Positions 1 to 11,622 of a stretch of DNA of 64,000 bases are shown here, piece by piece. Where the stretch lies: NCBI GenBank assembly GCA_003342895.1, contig PTFA01000311.1:185833-249832 (forward strand), read 5' to 3'. This DNA is from Casuarius casuarius (lineage: Eukaryota > Chordata > Aves > Casuariiformes > Casuariidae). Numbering within the stretch: position 1 is the stretch's first letter; each line of letters starts with the position of its first letter. The notes beneath the pieces were generated by a model. The model saw only the letters and a list, made by a program, of their open reading frames with translations, made no database searches and was not told the DNA's origin. The translations under genes were made by a program, and so were the position numbers.

Positions 1-1004
1 ACTGTAAAAGTATGATAGATTATTTTCATAATTAGCATATTTTTGCTTTAGTTTCCTCTTTATGGAGTGCTAATTCATATAAAAGAATAAATCAGGTATA
101 CTATAAACAATGCCAGTTTTTCTCTGGGCAGTTTGGGGCAGGGTGCTCTACTAGCCTTACTCTGAGTCGTGGTTCAGTTCCAACTCTGGTAGACAATGGC
201 AAAATCAAAGTAGTGTCCGTCTTGAAGCCATTTTTACATTTAGTGATCAGTAGAAGGATTTAAGAGCATGAGCATTCTTGGATGCGTTGTGATATTACTT
301 TTTCTTTCCTGATGATATTTCTTTTATCGTTTGCCTTGTCCATTGGCAGTCATGATACAGATTACACCTAAAACATTTTATAATTTTCTTTTTTAAAAAG
401 GACTTTAGCTGTCTTTAAGTGGCAAGTTGTGAAAACTCTGCAGCCCTCTTCCTCCCACAGACAGGTTGATGCTAGTTTCAATTTGAAAGGAACAAACTTC
501 TAAGTTCTACTTCTAAACTTCTGTTCTGCAGCATTAGTGACCTGCACTTGATGAGCTCAGATGCAAAGATATAGTAAAAACAGGTTTTATAGTTTCTTTT
601 GACAATTTAAATGAAATTTCATCTGGAAGGCTTGTTTTACAGTTAATGACTAGTTTTACAGTTAATTTTCAGGAAATGTATGTGTTTCATGTGCATTGTG
701 GCTATAGTAAAAAAAAGAAATGAGATTTTCATATCAAGAAGAAAATGAGCAAGAAGAAAATAGGTCACCTTTTCCATTTTGAGTTGATTCTAATGCAAAG
801 CTAATTAATGTAAAGGTTTTTTGTGTCTTAAGAGGTTGAATCTGCAGTTCAGGGCTGTGACCAGCAATTAAGTGGCAGATAACCCAAGATAGGCACTTAC
901 TCATATCTGCATAATAGGCCAACTTTAAAAATAATGAACTTCTAAGAAACTGTTTCCCCAACATATTGGGCATACCTACCTACCTTCCCCCCCCCGCCCC
1001 GCCC
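1..1004. other. Unassigned AT-rich stretch
   Basis: No gene, RNA or recognisable repeat is visible. The only open frame of note (minus strand, 734-973) has no motif. The right end runs into a C-rich, G-interrupted string at about 987-1,004 directly before the N block, which is probably why assembly failed here. Confidence 0.6.
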
Positions 1005-1024
1005 NNNNNNNNNNNNNNNNNNNN
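1005..1024. other. Assembly gap (20 N)
   Basis: Twenty consecutive N follow a C/G-rich string and precede ordinary sequence. The round number suggests a placeholder gap of unknown true size. A further single ambiguous base is at 4,448. Any frame crossing this point is not interpretable. Confidence 0.99.
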
Positions 1025-1496
1025 TGGAGAAGTGGAGTTGAATAAAGCAGACTGTGGTAGTGCAGGGAAGTCTAGGCTGGTCTGGAGTTCTCTTTGCAGA
1101 GAGAACTGCAGGACTGTATTGTGCAAGCGCTGAATTTTATGTAAAGACAACCACCTCTGGGTACTTGCCTTAGTTTCTTTAGTATCTGTGGTCTCTATGC
1201 TTTGGGCTAGGTTGAGGTGCAGTGCAGACATAGGAATGCACTTCCTAAAGTTATGAAGTGTTGTTGCATTTTTTTCCCCCCTTTGGAAAGAAATGGGTTT
1301 GTGGGGGTAGAGGTAATGTTTTTGGAAAGCTGTGCTAAAAGCCTGAAGCAAGTCATGTGTAATGAAGTTTAGGATGTCTGCCTAAAGGTATTTGCAACCT
1401 GAAACAGCAGTCTGGAGGGGCAAATTACAGCTTTCATCTCATCTGCATGCAGGAGATGAGCTTAGTGGCAGAAAAGCACTGTGGCCGTGGCTCGCC
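1025..1496. other. Unassigned stretch
   Basis: Single-copy-looking DNA between the gap and the tandem repeat. No splice-bounded frame, RNA gene or repeat family was recognised. Confidence 0.5.
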
Positions 1497-1890
1497 TGCC
1501 TAGGCAGAGGGCAGCCCAGCTCCACAGGGACCCCCCTGGGCTTTAGGTCTCAACCCTTACTTTACACAGAGCCCTAGACAGGGCCCCCAACCGTGGCCCC
1601 CGTTTTCTCGCAGCCCACACCTGCCTTGTGCAGCCCCTTTCCAGCCATACTCCACCACGGACCCCTATGCTTTCACTTTTTCTCAACTCTAACCCTAATT
1701 TTAGGCTGAGCCCTAGAAAGGTCCACCAGCCAAGGCCCAGACCATGAATTTCTCACAGCCCTGTTCTTGAGGCAGCCCGCATTTGCCTTGGGCAGCCCCT
1801 TTCTGGCCCCACTCCTCATGGACCCCTAACCTTTCTTCTTCAACACTAACCCTAATTTTATGCTGAGCTCTGAGCTAGGGGGATAAATAG
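1497..1890. repeat. Degenerate tandem repeat, 139-157-bp unit
   Basis: Three related units can be aligned by eye. Their anchors are AACCCTTACTTTACACAGAG at 1,552, AACCCTAATTTTAGGCTGAG at 1,691 and AACCCTAATTTTATGCTGAG at 1,848, giving spacings of 139 and 157 bp. Each unit then carries CCCTAG or a variant, a CAGCCC-CCTTG-GCAGCCCCTTT block and GGACCCCTA. Unit 1 lacks about 18 bp that unit 2 has near CTGTTCTTGAGGCAG. A partial unit precedes 1,552 and a truncated one follows 1,848. The repeat is more GC-rich than its surroundings and contains telomere-like CTAACCCTAA words, though not in tandem. It is probably a small minisatellite or a fragment of a lineage satellite. Confidence 0.85.
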
Positions 1891-3235
1891 TAGAGTATCT
1901 CTCCCTCTTTGCTCCTGGGGGCGATGGAGCAAGAGGGTAATTTTGGTGCTACTTTTCCCCCATCGTGGGGGATGAGGGATTCATGCTGCTGCTGTTCCTC
2001 TTCCTTTTCTTTTCTAGTGGGGGAGAGAGATCACAGTGTGAAATAGGGCAGTGGGGGTGATTGTCACAGTGTATATGGGCTTTGGATTGACGTGACCCAG
2101 ATTTGTATGGTTTGCCTTCTGCCCGCTGCATTTCTTGATGGGGAAGCAAGAGGAGAGATCCAGATCATCTTCTATCCTGAGGTGCCCATGGCTCACGTTA
2201 CCTATGGTCTTTGCTAATAAAGCAAGTCCCCAAACCTCCCTCCCCACCTTCAAAAAAGCAGATTATGACTGTAATGGATAGGATTTTAAATAGATATAAG
2301 CAAATATTAATTTTTCTTTTATGGTCCTGATCTACTCTATCATATTTCATCATCATCACAGTATCTGAATAGCTTTCAAAAATGCATGGAGTAAAGTGAG
2401 AAGCATTTTGTTCCTGCAGCTGGTTTTCTTTCTTTCACTTTTTCTGAGGACAATTGGGATCACAGTGTGGCTCAATTTGCCACTTCTTTGATGATATCAT
2501 CCTCTGAACCTAGTATAGCTAAGCCCTAGGTCACATCAGCATTGTGTTCACAAAGTGATATGCTCTTGTTTAAAAAACAAACAAACAAACAAAACCCCAA
2601 AACAAGCAAAAGGTTGTTAGTGGTAGCGATGGCTGGGAAAGTATTCTTTTAGAAGACCTCTTGGTTGTGGGGGAAAGCATGCCATTTTTTTCTTATCTTT
2701 TGGAGGATAGAAAGACCTCTTGACAGATTTCTAGAAATATATTTGTATTCCCATGAAAATTTCACATCCATTCGATGTTTGACTTCCCTTATCTTATTTC
2801 ACAGTGGTTTTGGAATTATGGACTGCTCTGTATACCTCCCTCGTGTGTGTGTGTGTTTGTGCGTGCACGCGTATATATGCATAGACCTTACTTTAAGCCC
2901 ACTGTGTTACAGAGTAACTGGCATTTAGTGACCTTCTGCAGCTGAAGTCTCCTCTTCTGGGCATCAGAATTGATTTTGTGTGTCCTGGCATGTGAAGCTC
3001 TGGAGCACGGCCCCAGCCCTGTGTTGCACCATGTGGCTGCCTGGCCTGGAGCCGCCCCATGCAGCGCTAACGCACTGCTTTTCTTCCCTCCTGCTCTCCT
3101 AAATGCTAGTAAGATGCTGCATCTTTTTTGATGTGTGTGTGGCTGACAAATGTGTTTCAGGTGACTTTGGCAGACTTCTGGGAAAAAAAAAAGGGCTGGG
3201 CTTCTCTGACTGGGATTCTAGTTTTTGTCTTGTAG
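1891..3235. other. Unassigned stretch with simple repeats
   Basis: Contains a CAAA-type simple repeat (about 2,571-2,594), a TG-rich tract (2,842-2,884) and a mildly GC-rich patch near 3,000-3,080. No gene or named repeat family was recognised. Short frames on the minus strand at 1,949-2,253 overlap one another and carry no motif. Confidence 0.5.
2842..2884. repeat. TG microsatellite grading into alternating purine-pyrimidine tract
   Basis: A run of TG dinucleotides is interrupted by one TTT. It then continues as about 26 bases of perfect purine-pyrimidine alternation through GCGTGCACGCG and TATATATGCATA. Such tracts can adopt Z-DNA, but nothing here shows that it does. Confidence 0.85.
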
Positions 3236-3396
3236 ATGAAAGTATTAAAAGATCCTGACCGTTGGTTGCCTGGATGGTACAGCGTATGCAGAGAAGGAGA
3301 TTTACGCTTCAGTATCTCAGCTGTGTATCTTGGTTTAATTATGCAGTTTAGTCAGCTGCTTCGTGAAACATAAGCACATGGTCTCATAAAAATAAA
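3236..3396 (+). other. Exon-like 45-codon ORF with nearby poly(A) signal (unproven)
   Basis: A pyrimidine-rich acceptor-like sequence, TTTTTGTCTTGTAG, ends at 3,235. An ATG begins at the very next base and opens 45 codons, with TAA at 3,371-3,373. The frame starts MKVLKDPDRWLPGWY and contains the hydrophobic stretch AVYLGLIM. AATAAA follows at 3,391-3,396. The arrangement resembles a short 3'-terminal coding exon. Against this, I recognise no protein family, the 3'UTR would be extremely short, and a chance origin is likely at this frame length. Confidence 0.2.
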
Positions 3397-4103
3397 GTGA
3401 AATAGTCTATCTGGCCATCTTGAATCTTAAAGATGGTATTGTTTTGAATGTGTTAAAAAATAAGAGAATTTTCTTTCCCTATTTGCAGAGATTATGATAA
3501 ACCTTAAATCAGATCATTCAGAGTTAGACACCTGAAACCAGGAAGACTTTCAGATCCTAATTTCGTAATCACAATATAGCTTTTATTTATCTAATGTATT
3601 TTCATGAACTCCTATGTTCCTCCCTACCTTACCCTCAATCTCTGTGTGTAGGTTTGCTTGCACGCAAATGAGGCAAATATTGTGGCCCATGGTTTGCTTT
3701 CAGAATTTAGGGCCAATTCCAAAAATCCAGCCTGAGTATGAACCTCGAGGTTTGCCTTCTGAACAAGCCACCTCTGTTCTGCCCATTTGTTTTTATTTTT
3801 AACTCTTAAGCAACAAAGCATGTATTTCAAGTGATTTTTCCAGCATTAGCTGAGAGTTTTGGCTTTTCTTCTTCACACCAGCTGCTGACAGATTTTAAGG
3901 TGTGTGTCTCTGCATACTTGAAGAAGCATCATGGATATCAGTGACAGCTGGGCTTTGAAATGTTCTTGGCAGGCAGCACAAAGTGCATGGGGAGAGAGTC
4001 ATTATGAACATTTTCAGACCATACTTACTTCAAGTGATAAAGTCTTCTAATAATGACCCCTTCTATTTGATCTGGAAAAGCTATGGAACTTGGTCCACAA
4101 AGA

Positions 4104-4150
4104 GCTCCAGTGACAAAAACCAAAAGAGGGCTCCAGCGACAAAAACCAAG
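4104..4150. repeat. Short tandem duplication, 26-bp period
   Basis: GCTCCAGTGACAAAAACCAA is followed 26 bp later by GCTCCAGCGACAAAAACCAA, with a single T/C difference. It is a small local slippage duplication with no evident function. Confidence 0.9.
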
Positions 4151-4274
4151 GATCCAAGCAACGCTTTTATGTGATAAGATTAATTTTGATTGGTTTCTAC
4201 ACACTACTTAAATTTCATCTTTTTGTGGTGGACAAAGGTATCCAAACTCATGTGATTTCCTCCCCTCACTGCTT

Positions 4275-4287
4275 CCCCCCCCCCCCC
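4275..4287. repeat. C13 homopolymer
   Basis: Thirteen consecutive C. The exact length is unreliable in a draft assembly. Confidence 0.9.
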
Positions 4288-5062
4288 GGTTTCTATGGGT
4301 CTCTTTCCTTTTTGCAGTTTTAGCTGCTGAAGTTAGAAAACAGGCTTGAAGGTGGGGCTTTCTGATTTGAAGTTCAGTGATCTTTTATCCATTACTAGCT
4401 TAATGCGCAGTGCATTCCTCAGCAAGGTAATTGAGTGCAACATTTAANGTTCAGTCACATACAATCAGATAAGTAAATAACAGCATCTGCAAATTCAAAT
4501 TTCTTCCTATTATCTGCTTCAGGTATGAACTGATATATCAGAAGTCTGTGAAAGCAAAGTGCTCCCAAGTTGTGTTGCAGTCATTCTGGACATGTTTCCA
4601 GCATGTCAGGAGAACATTACACTGTATACATCATGATTATATAAAACCTGATTGCAAGTTCCCAAATGAGCTATTTGCATAAACCACAAACTGCTAGACT
4701 GTCATGCCAATGACCTCAGCTGTAACCCTTACAGCAGAGTGAGTGAGTGTGTGTGTGGCATGGGATCTTTCTGATGCAGCATTATGGCAAAAATGTATCT
4801 ATGCTTTTGGGGGTGTGTGTTAGTACCTGCTGCAGAACCTTTCCCAATACTTAGTTGGAATTGACTGGCAGTTTTGGCTAGGAGTCTGTGATCCAATATT
4901 AGCCCCCACATACACACTTTTTTTTTTTAAACATGAAGGATGGTAATTTACTTTCTTTTAACTCTAAAGATTTTTCTTTTGGACAAGGATCCTACTATCT
5001 AGCTGGCTAGGACTTGGACTTTTCCTGATTTTGATCAACCGCAATGTGGTTTATTCATACTG

Positions 5063-5095
5063 GTTTGTTTGTTTGTTTAAAAAAAAAAAAAAAAA
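5063..5095. repeat. TTTG simple repeat joined to A17
   Basis: Several TTTG units run directly into a poly(A) string of 17. There is no retroposon body upstream, so this looks like simple sequence and not a retrocopy tail. Confidence 0.85.
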
Positions 5096-5872
5096 GCTAA
5101 GGGGAACTCAGTATTCTTAGAGGGAATAAAAGCTTATTGCTGACAAAATGTCCTTTCTCTTATATCCTCCCCAGAATTTTCAGGAATTTTTGCAAAAATC
5201 CAATGCTCATGAAGATGAGCAAGAGGTGAAGAGTCTGTAAGGCTATTCATGGGGTTGAATCTTTGGATGCTTCATATCTGACAGGCCTCAGTGTCTGCTG
5301 TTCATATTGTAAGGTTCAAAGACACATACTTTAAAACTTTGTGATTCAAGGCTGGAATGTCTACTTACATTGGTGTTCTTGCATGTCAGGTTGTGTGTAT
5401 ATTTAGAGTTAAAGCTGTAGAAGTAGATATGTGCAGGGATGTGTGTGTGCATACACACACAGATTGAGAAAATAGGTATTTATAATGCTATATAAAAATT
5501 TACTTTAAAATTAGGAACAAGACATAAATGGTATGAGAACATATTCTTGTAAGAATATATTTGTATGAGAGATGCACAAATACTGAATTGTCTATACTTA
5601 ATTTTATTATGTTCCATCTTTTATTAGTATTTTCCTAGTGAGGCTTAAGTTTTACTCTTGTATTTCACTTGTTAAAACTGCAGTTGTCAAGCTAGCGTAG
5701 CTGCCACACCAGTGTGTTTCCCAAAGGGCAGGTGTTACTGTGTGCGCCTTGTGTAAGGGAAGAGGGCAATGTTAGGGCCATGCTGCTGAGGTTGTCTTGG
5801 GTGCAAACATTAAAGGGTGATCACCCACTGCCTCTGTATAGCACTTTTACCCTGGTTTGGGGGCTGATTCCT

Positions 5873-5894
5873 TAAAATAAATAAATAAATAAAA
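5873..5894. repeat. (TAAA)n simple repeat
   Basis: About five TAAA/AAAT units in a row. Low-complexity sequence. Confidence 0.9.
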
Positions 5895-6408
5895 GACAAC
5901 GAAAGCTATAGACTACAGAAGCTGTAGAGAACAAGAGAGCACAATGCTGAGAGTGAGTTTGTGTTCCACTGACAAAATTTGGCTTCCTTTCATAATGTGA
6001 AAGTTAGATAAATTTTATTTCTTAAGGCTCTGTTTTAAGAGCACATTCCAGGTTATGTTTCTTCCCAAGAAAGTTTTTTGTAAGGAAAGCACCCTGACAG
6101 AAACTTTGGACTGGTTCCACAAATGGAAGAGATTGTAACGCCTAACTGGGATTTATTGTAACTGAACATGAAAAATCCTGAAATATAAGATTATGCAGTT
6201 TTATAAAATCACTGTGGTGTTTGTGTTTTTATTATAGTCATTTGGCCTTGAATTAGAGCAGTGTGTTGGATTTGTGTGCCTGGTAGACATATTACAGTAT
6301 GAAATGTCTTAATTGCTTTAAAGCATGCATTATTATAGTTTCTTTTTTTTTATCAGTACATTACATAGAGTTACTGAAAACTTCTGTCCTGTTCTCCTTC
6401 TCTTTCAG

Positions 6409-6517
6409 GCTGGATTCACATAGCAGAGTAAGGATTTCCATTTCTGAAATACAAGGGTGAACGTGGACTTACATGGAGAATTCTGAACTTGGTTCCTTCC
6501 TGCTCCAGGAAGAGTAG
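6409..6517 (+). other. Candidate non-coding (5'UTR or lncRNA) exon, 109 nt
   Basis: A long pyrimidine tract ending CTTCTCTTTCAG (to 6,408) is a strong 3' splice site. A near-consensus donor, TAG|GTGAGTG, begins at 6,518. The segment between them has no long frame. It does hold a 14-codon ORF beginning ATG at 6,473 (MENSELGSFLLQEE) whose TAG stop is exactly the last three bases of the proposed exon. That pattern suits an upstream ORF in a 5'UTR exon of a + strand gene whose coding exons lie outside the window. I could not identify the gene. Splice-like pairs also occur by chance at this spacing. Confidence 0.35.
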
Positions 6518-9500
6518 GTGAGTGAACTGTGGGATAATTTGTAATTAACTTGCACCTTACTTCAGAAGGTTTTTAGTCAAAACAGGAAGATACAGTTCAG
6601 ATGGCTGCAAGTAAGAATAGAAGAGATTTCAGATACTGCAGACACACCCTTTAATTACAAACACCAGCCTTCAGAGTTTTCTGTTCCTGTTTAGTAACAA
6701 GAGGGTTTCCATAAAGAGTGACATGAGGTTTCTGTAAATCACATGCTGTTTTTTTTTCCTTCCAGCCTTCCAAAACTCTCTTCAGTATAGAACTTTTTAT
6801 ATTTTAGTAGCTTTTTGCCCAAAGTCAAAGTCTGAACTGACAGAATGAATTTAGCCTTTCTTGAAGCAATTCTGAACTGAAAAACTCTAGCTGGAGAAGA
6901 GCTTGACATGGAGTTTTATCAGATTTCTGCTGTATTTGTTAGTGAAACAGAAATGTCATCATAGGCCCCAGATCCATCCATATTGCATCTGGGCTACTTG
7001 TGAAGTGCATTGGAAGGGAGGTAATGTAATAATTATTTCCAGTGACTGGAAGCCGCACTTGGGTTTCCCCTCCCCTTTCTCCCTTGCTCTTTCGCTCCCC
7101 TCAGAGGAGGAGAGAGAACCTGGGAGCCAGACCCCAAAAAGGTAAAGATTTGAGTTCATGTCAGGTTGTTTTACTTGGCTCTGGCTGTAGATATGTGGGG
7201 CTATTATTAGGAAAGGGCATGTGATTTTGTGGAATTAATATCGACCCTTACTACTTCAGTCTTTCTGAGTAACCTTTTCCTGGTCCTGACCAGTGAATAA
7301 ATCAGTATTTCTTAGTACAGCCTGTTCAAAGCAAGCAGACCTTGTTCGTGTTGTAAAAGCATATGGCAAAGGATGCTCAGCTTTTCACAGAGGATTTTCA
7401 CTTCTGCATTTATATAGGCAGATCAGGAGCGTGTATGTGATCCTGGGTAGCTACTGATGCTCAGCAATGCATAACAGGATGAGCTTTTATTACAGATATC
7501 ACCGACTGGACAGCTGTTGCACCAAGCAGTGACACAATGATAAATAGTTAAGAACTAGTAAAAATGAGCTCTAACAGTAAACAGAGTAGCAGCAGTGTCC
7601 TTGAATTAATTTAAACCTTCTTATAGCTTAGATTCATCTTGTCTACATAAGCTGTTCTGCAGGGTTGAAGCCATCCGGTGTAGCTTAGGGTGACCTCCTA
7701 AGTGAGTCTTCCCCTTACATGCACGAGGGCAGGTGATACCAAAACAAAGACAGATTTGGCCGTGACTTTTGTCTAGTTCAGGGGACAGAGCTGAGACGTT
7801 GCCATACTGCCTATGATCCTTAAGCCTAAGGGAAATACGTAGGAAGAAGAAAATGGTTATGACAATGGCATTGCTGTATAGAATGTGGTTAGGAGGAAGT
7901 CTGAGGCATTTGCCTGAAGCAAAAGTGTGAAAAAGGTAGAAGTATATTGGAGAGAAAGCAATAGCATACAGAGAGATGGAGCGGGGTGCAGTGAGGTAGG
8001 AAAGTGTCTTAGCACCTGGAGGGGGAGAAGGGTAGGCGCTAGCATGAAATGGGGGTCAGTGTTGTCTCAGAGCATCAGGGGTTCAGCGGAGGATGGAAGG
8101 AAACATGGGAATAGTAACTTGTATGGCTTCTCCAGAACAAAGTGTGGGATGCAGTGAAGTGGGTAGGAATAGTTCTGTTTAACTGTGTATTTCAAACACT
8201 TTTTCCACCATAGATGTTTTGTGGTGGGTTGTATTTGGGTGTAAGCATGAAAAAATCTCCCCTGTAGTCGGTGGCAGAGAAAAGGTGACAACAAGATTAA
8301 GGAGCTGTAGTAAGACTTCTCTGAATTGGAAGAAAAGAACAAAGGGGTGAGAAATGTGCAGGCAATAACGAGAGACCAGGTGTTTTGAAGTGGAATTTTG
8401 GAAGGTAATGGGAAAGCAGGGATCTGCATCAGGAAAGACACAAAGCAGTAAGACTACGTTTCTAGGTTTCTCATTTTTGTCCACCGTTATACTGTGAACG
8501 ACAGCTACTATTGGAGAGAGGAAAATTCAACTTTCCTCAGCAAGGAAATGAAAAAGCTCACTGGATTTATTTGCATACACAATGAGAATTCTTTAACATA
8601 GGTGTGAGAAAGCAGTAGAAACATTTTGATAGTGCGTTCTGTATTTTCTACGTTTTGATTAAGGCGGGAATGCCAAGAGCCACACAACTGAGTAACCATG
8701 CGTTATCATGGGGGTAACAAACCCACACCTGAGTGTCTTGTAATGCTTTCTAAAAATGTGCTCTCTTTCCTGTGTTTCATATGCTGGCTGGCTGGCTTAG
8801 AGAAGACTTTCAATAATGTTTTTAAATTTTATTTTTGAAGTTTGTCATAAGCAAGTCCAGTCACGTGCTGGTCTATCTGCTCATTGCTGAGGGAAAGGTT
8901 TACATGGTTGTAAATGTTTGAGTGTCAGGCTTTGCGCGAGCAGCATTGGTCCTGTAATGGATAGATGGGCTGTTGCTTGATTGGTGAGATGTGGCTCCTG
9001 TCTGAAACTGGAGCAGGTCTGAGGCTGCCCTAGTATCTCATAAATTGGCATAGTCTTTCAAAATGATGATCAGCTTGGCAAGGCGCAGAGCACCTTGTGC
9101 TTGTGGTTGTATTCAGTGGCAGGTTTTACCTTGTGCCTGTTTTTTCCTGGCTTCAACTGTGCTTGTGAAGTGTGTGGTATATTGGTTTTACCAGGAGGAG
9201 ACTGGAGTTGGCAACACCAATACATGCCAGGAAAGTACTTGTTATGCTGATCTGTCCTTGCATGGTCCCTGGCGTGGTGTCATATGGAGTGGGGAAGACT
9301 GTTTTATTTTAGGAAATGCTCAAGTATGTGGATAACATTTGCTTCCAGGAGGGGCATTATGTTTTCCCAGATGTCCCCTCTTTGAATTTTTGTCTAGGTT
9401 GACTCTGAGTGCTTTGGAAGTTTGTCCTGGTGTCTCCGGCACCCGGGAGTGCAAAGAGGTAGATGCCGTTGGCCGCATTGTGCTATGGTCAAGCCTAGGA

Positions 9501-11531
9501 TGCTGGGCAGTGCGGCAGGGCTGAGGTTAGAGCTAGATCAGCTGTAGCTGTGCTGCCGCTTTTGGGAAACGAACTTGCTCTGCACGTGCTCCCCAGTTAC
9601 TGTGGCACAACTGCATGCTTATGGCAGACCTGTTGCTCACAGGGCCTGTACAAAACCAACGTGCTTGCGAGTGCCAGCCTTTAGGACCTTCTACAGCTGG
9701 CAGCCAAGGCTGGAAATCTCCCTGCAGGCCTAGGAGTGTTTCCACTCCTGGACATGCTAGTTTAGGAGCTTGTACTCCTTATAGATTGCGTGGCCTTCTT
9801 GTTCAGTGTCTGTTTCTAACCCCGTACATGTGTGGGTTTTTTTAACCTCTTAAAATTTAGGTACTGCAGGCATTTCCCTGTATCTGTAAAGATGCTGACC
9901 TAGCATTGAATGGAAGAGTATGATGAAGTGATAAATGTTTCAAGCCCCTGGCCTTTTATCTCTAGTCTTTTTCTTTTTTTTTTCTTTTTTTTTTATGCTT
10001 CTCAAACTTAAGTGATTGAAAAGCTTTCCAGATCTGATAACTGAAAAGATTTCAAGTGAAACTTTTGGCTCCTATCCCAGCATGAGATCATACAAAGTGA
10101 TATTAGCTGAATTTGTACCAGAGTTTGAAAAGAAAATGAAAACATGTTACTGTTGGTGTCTCTCAGCTCTTTTTCAGCTCTGCTGGGCAAATGCTTTCTC
10201 AATGGTTCACTTTGGTCGGTTACCATTTTAGAGGTTTCCAAACACACACACATGCATACACATGTCCTGTGTGCACATATATATGGAGAGAGTACACATT
10301 TCTCCACTAATAATATATTCAATTTATATTGTATCCTTTGATATTTTACCCTTGTTTGCAGAGTTGTTTTTGTTGCGTTTAAACAGAGGTTTTAAACTCT
10401 AGTGTAGCTGAGGAAAAACTTGCTCTACGAAGGCTGTACTGAAGCAGTATTTCTATTCCAAAAGTATCTTAAAACTAAATAGAGCTGGGGGATCTTTTCT
10501 TTAACCTGTCTTTGCATCTGGTTGCTATGGTAGGCTTCAGGGAAAGCAATTGTCTCATATGTGTACATGCCTAATATGGGTAGAAGTGTGTCAACTAGAT
10601 TATGCATATGTGTTGTGGATTTCCTGTATAGAAGTAAAATAAGATAATGTCTTAAGTTATGCCACTAGATTACTAAATGGTGCTGAACTTCAAGGTTGCA
10701 AAATGAAGCGATCAGAGGCTAGAAAATTCTAGAATTGAAACTGCTCATTCACCCTCCTTGTAAATATTCATTTTGATTGCCTTTAATTAGAGGATTGCAT
10801 GCCATTTTTTTTTTTCCTACAAGGTCTGCATATCATTCAGTGCACGGTATGGTTAATGCTTAATGAGTGGGTAGGTTGCTGATGTTTTGTTTCTCACCAT
10901 TTATTGTATGGCCTTATTTACTGCATGTGTGGCAGATGGTGCACTGAATACAAGAACTATTTGTTTCCTCATGGAGTTTTTTATGGTGTTAACACTATAA
11001 AGAGTTACTTTACCACATATTTTTCAGGGAATCTTAATCACAAGTGCAAAATAAGATATAAATGATATTTAGCCAAACTCTGAGCCTTAACTGTTAATAT
11101 CCTGAGGAAATCAGATAAAGCATGGTTGTTTTTATGGAAGTCTTAAAGGCATTAATAGTTTGTACCATCTCTGTATCCTGTTCTTCTCGTTTTTCTCTAG
11201 CAGCAGATAGAAAGTGGGTGAAAGCTCAAGCTGTGGCATGAGGTCCAAAACTGCAGGAATTTGATGGAGATATTTAAAATGTTGCTTCCCCTCTGCCCTG
11301 ACACAGTGTTTCCTTCTTCCTGTTGTTAGTTCTATGTTGGAACTTGCCTTATTGGGAATAGTCTTCTGTAATTGGAGGTAATAGATATTTAATCTGGCAA
11401 GGTTATAGAATAATCACTCAGCAGCCCACTCTCCAGCACTCGATGCATATTTAAGACTTGATGTGAAAGAGCAAAGCTCCAAAACCTATGCTAAGCTACA
11501 GGAAGAGAGCACCCTTCATCTGGTTTTTGTC
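6518..11531. other. Unassigned stretch
   Basis: No named gene or repeat was recognised across about 5 kb. It includes an acceptor/donor-like pair around 7,105-7,141, a mildly GC-rich zone at 9,380-9,760, T-rich runs near 9,970-9,995 and a CA-rich tract near 10,240-10,263. Open frames here lack motifs and are probably chance. Confidence 0.45.
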
Positions 11532-11622
11532 TTTGAGACTGTAAGCTCTTCAGACCGGAGACCATACCTTCCCGTAAGTCAATAAAGCATCTCAAGTGCT
11601 ACATTAGTATAAACACCAGTGG
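11532..11622 (+). mobile_element. 3' end of an ancient L2-type LINE (relic)
   Basis: GAGACTGTAAGCTCTTCAGA, then GGAGACC, AATAAAG and AAGTGCTAC, match the order of words in the terminal region of amniote L2-clade elements (ACTGTAAGCTCTTCGGGGCAGGGACC, then a GCGCTAC-type tail). Only the tail is recognisable, and it is diverged and truncated. The comparison is with the family from memory. A related SINE sharing the L2 tail is equally possible. Confidence 0.6.

Larger units (their letters stand above)
3397..6408. other. Unassigned stretch with simple repeats
   Basis: Holds a near-duplicate of about 22 bp (4,104-4,125 and 4,130-4,150), a C13 run, a TTTG/poly(A) tract, a TG tract near 4,740 and an AAAT repeat. 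No gene or named interspersed repeat was identified. Most of it looks like unique intronic or intergenic DNA. Confidence 0.5.

Noticed and set aside
1681..1860. Interstitial telomere repeat
   Set aside because: CTAACCCTAA words occur once per long unit and not as tandem TTAGGG arrays.
7105..7141. 37-nt acceptor/donor pair with a very strong pyrimidine tract
   Set aside because: The acceptor is good but the donor (AAG|GTAAAG) is moderate. No independent evidence, so kept only as a note.
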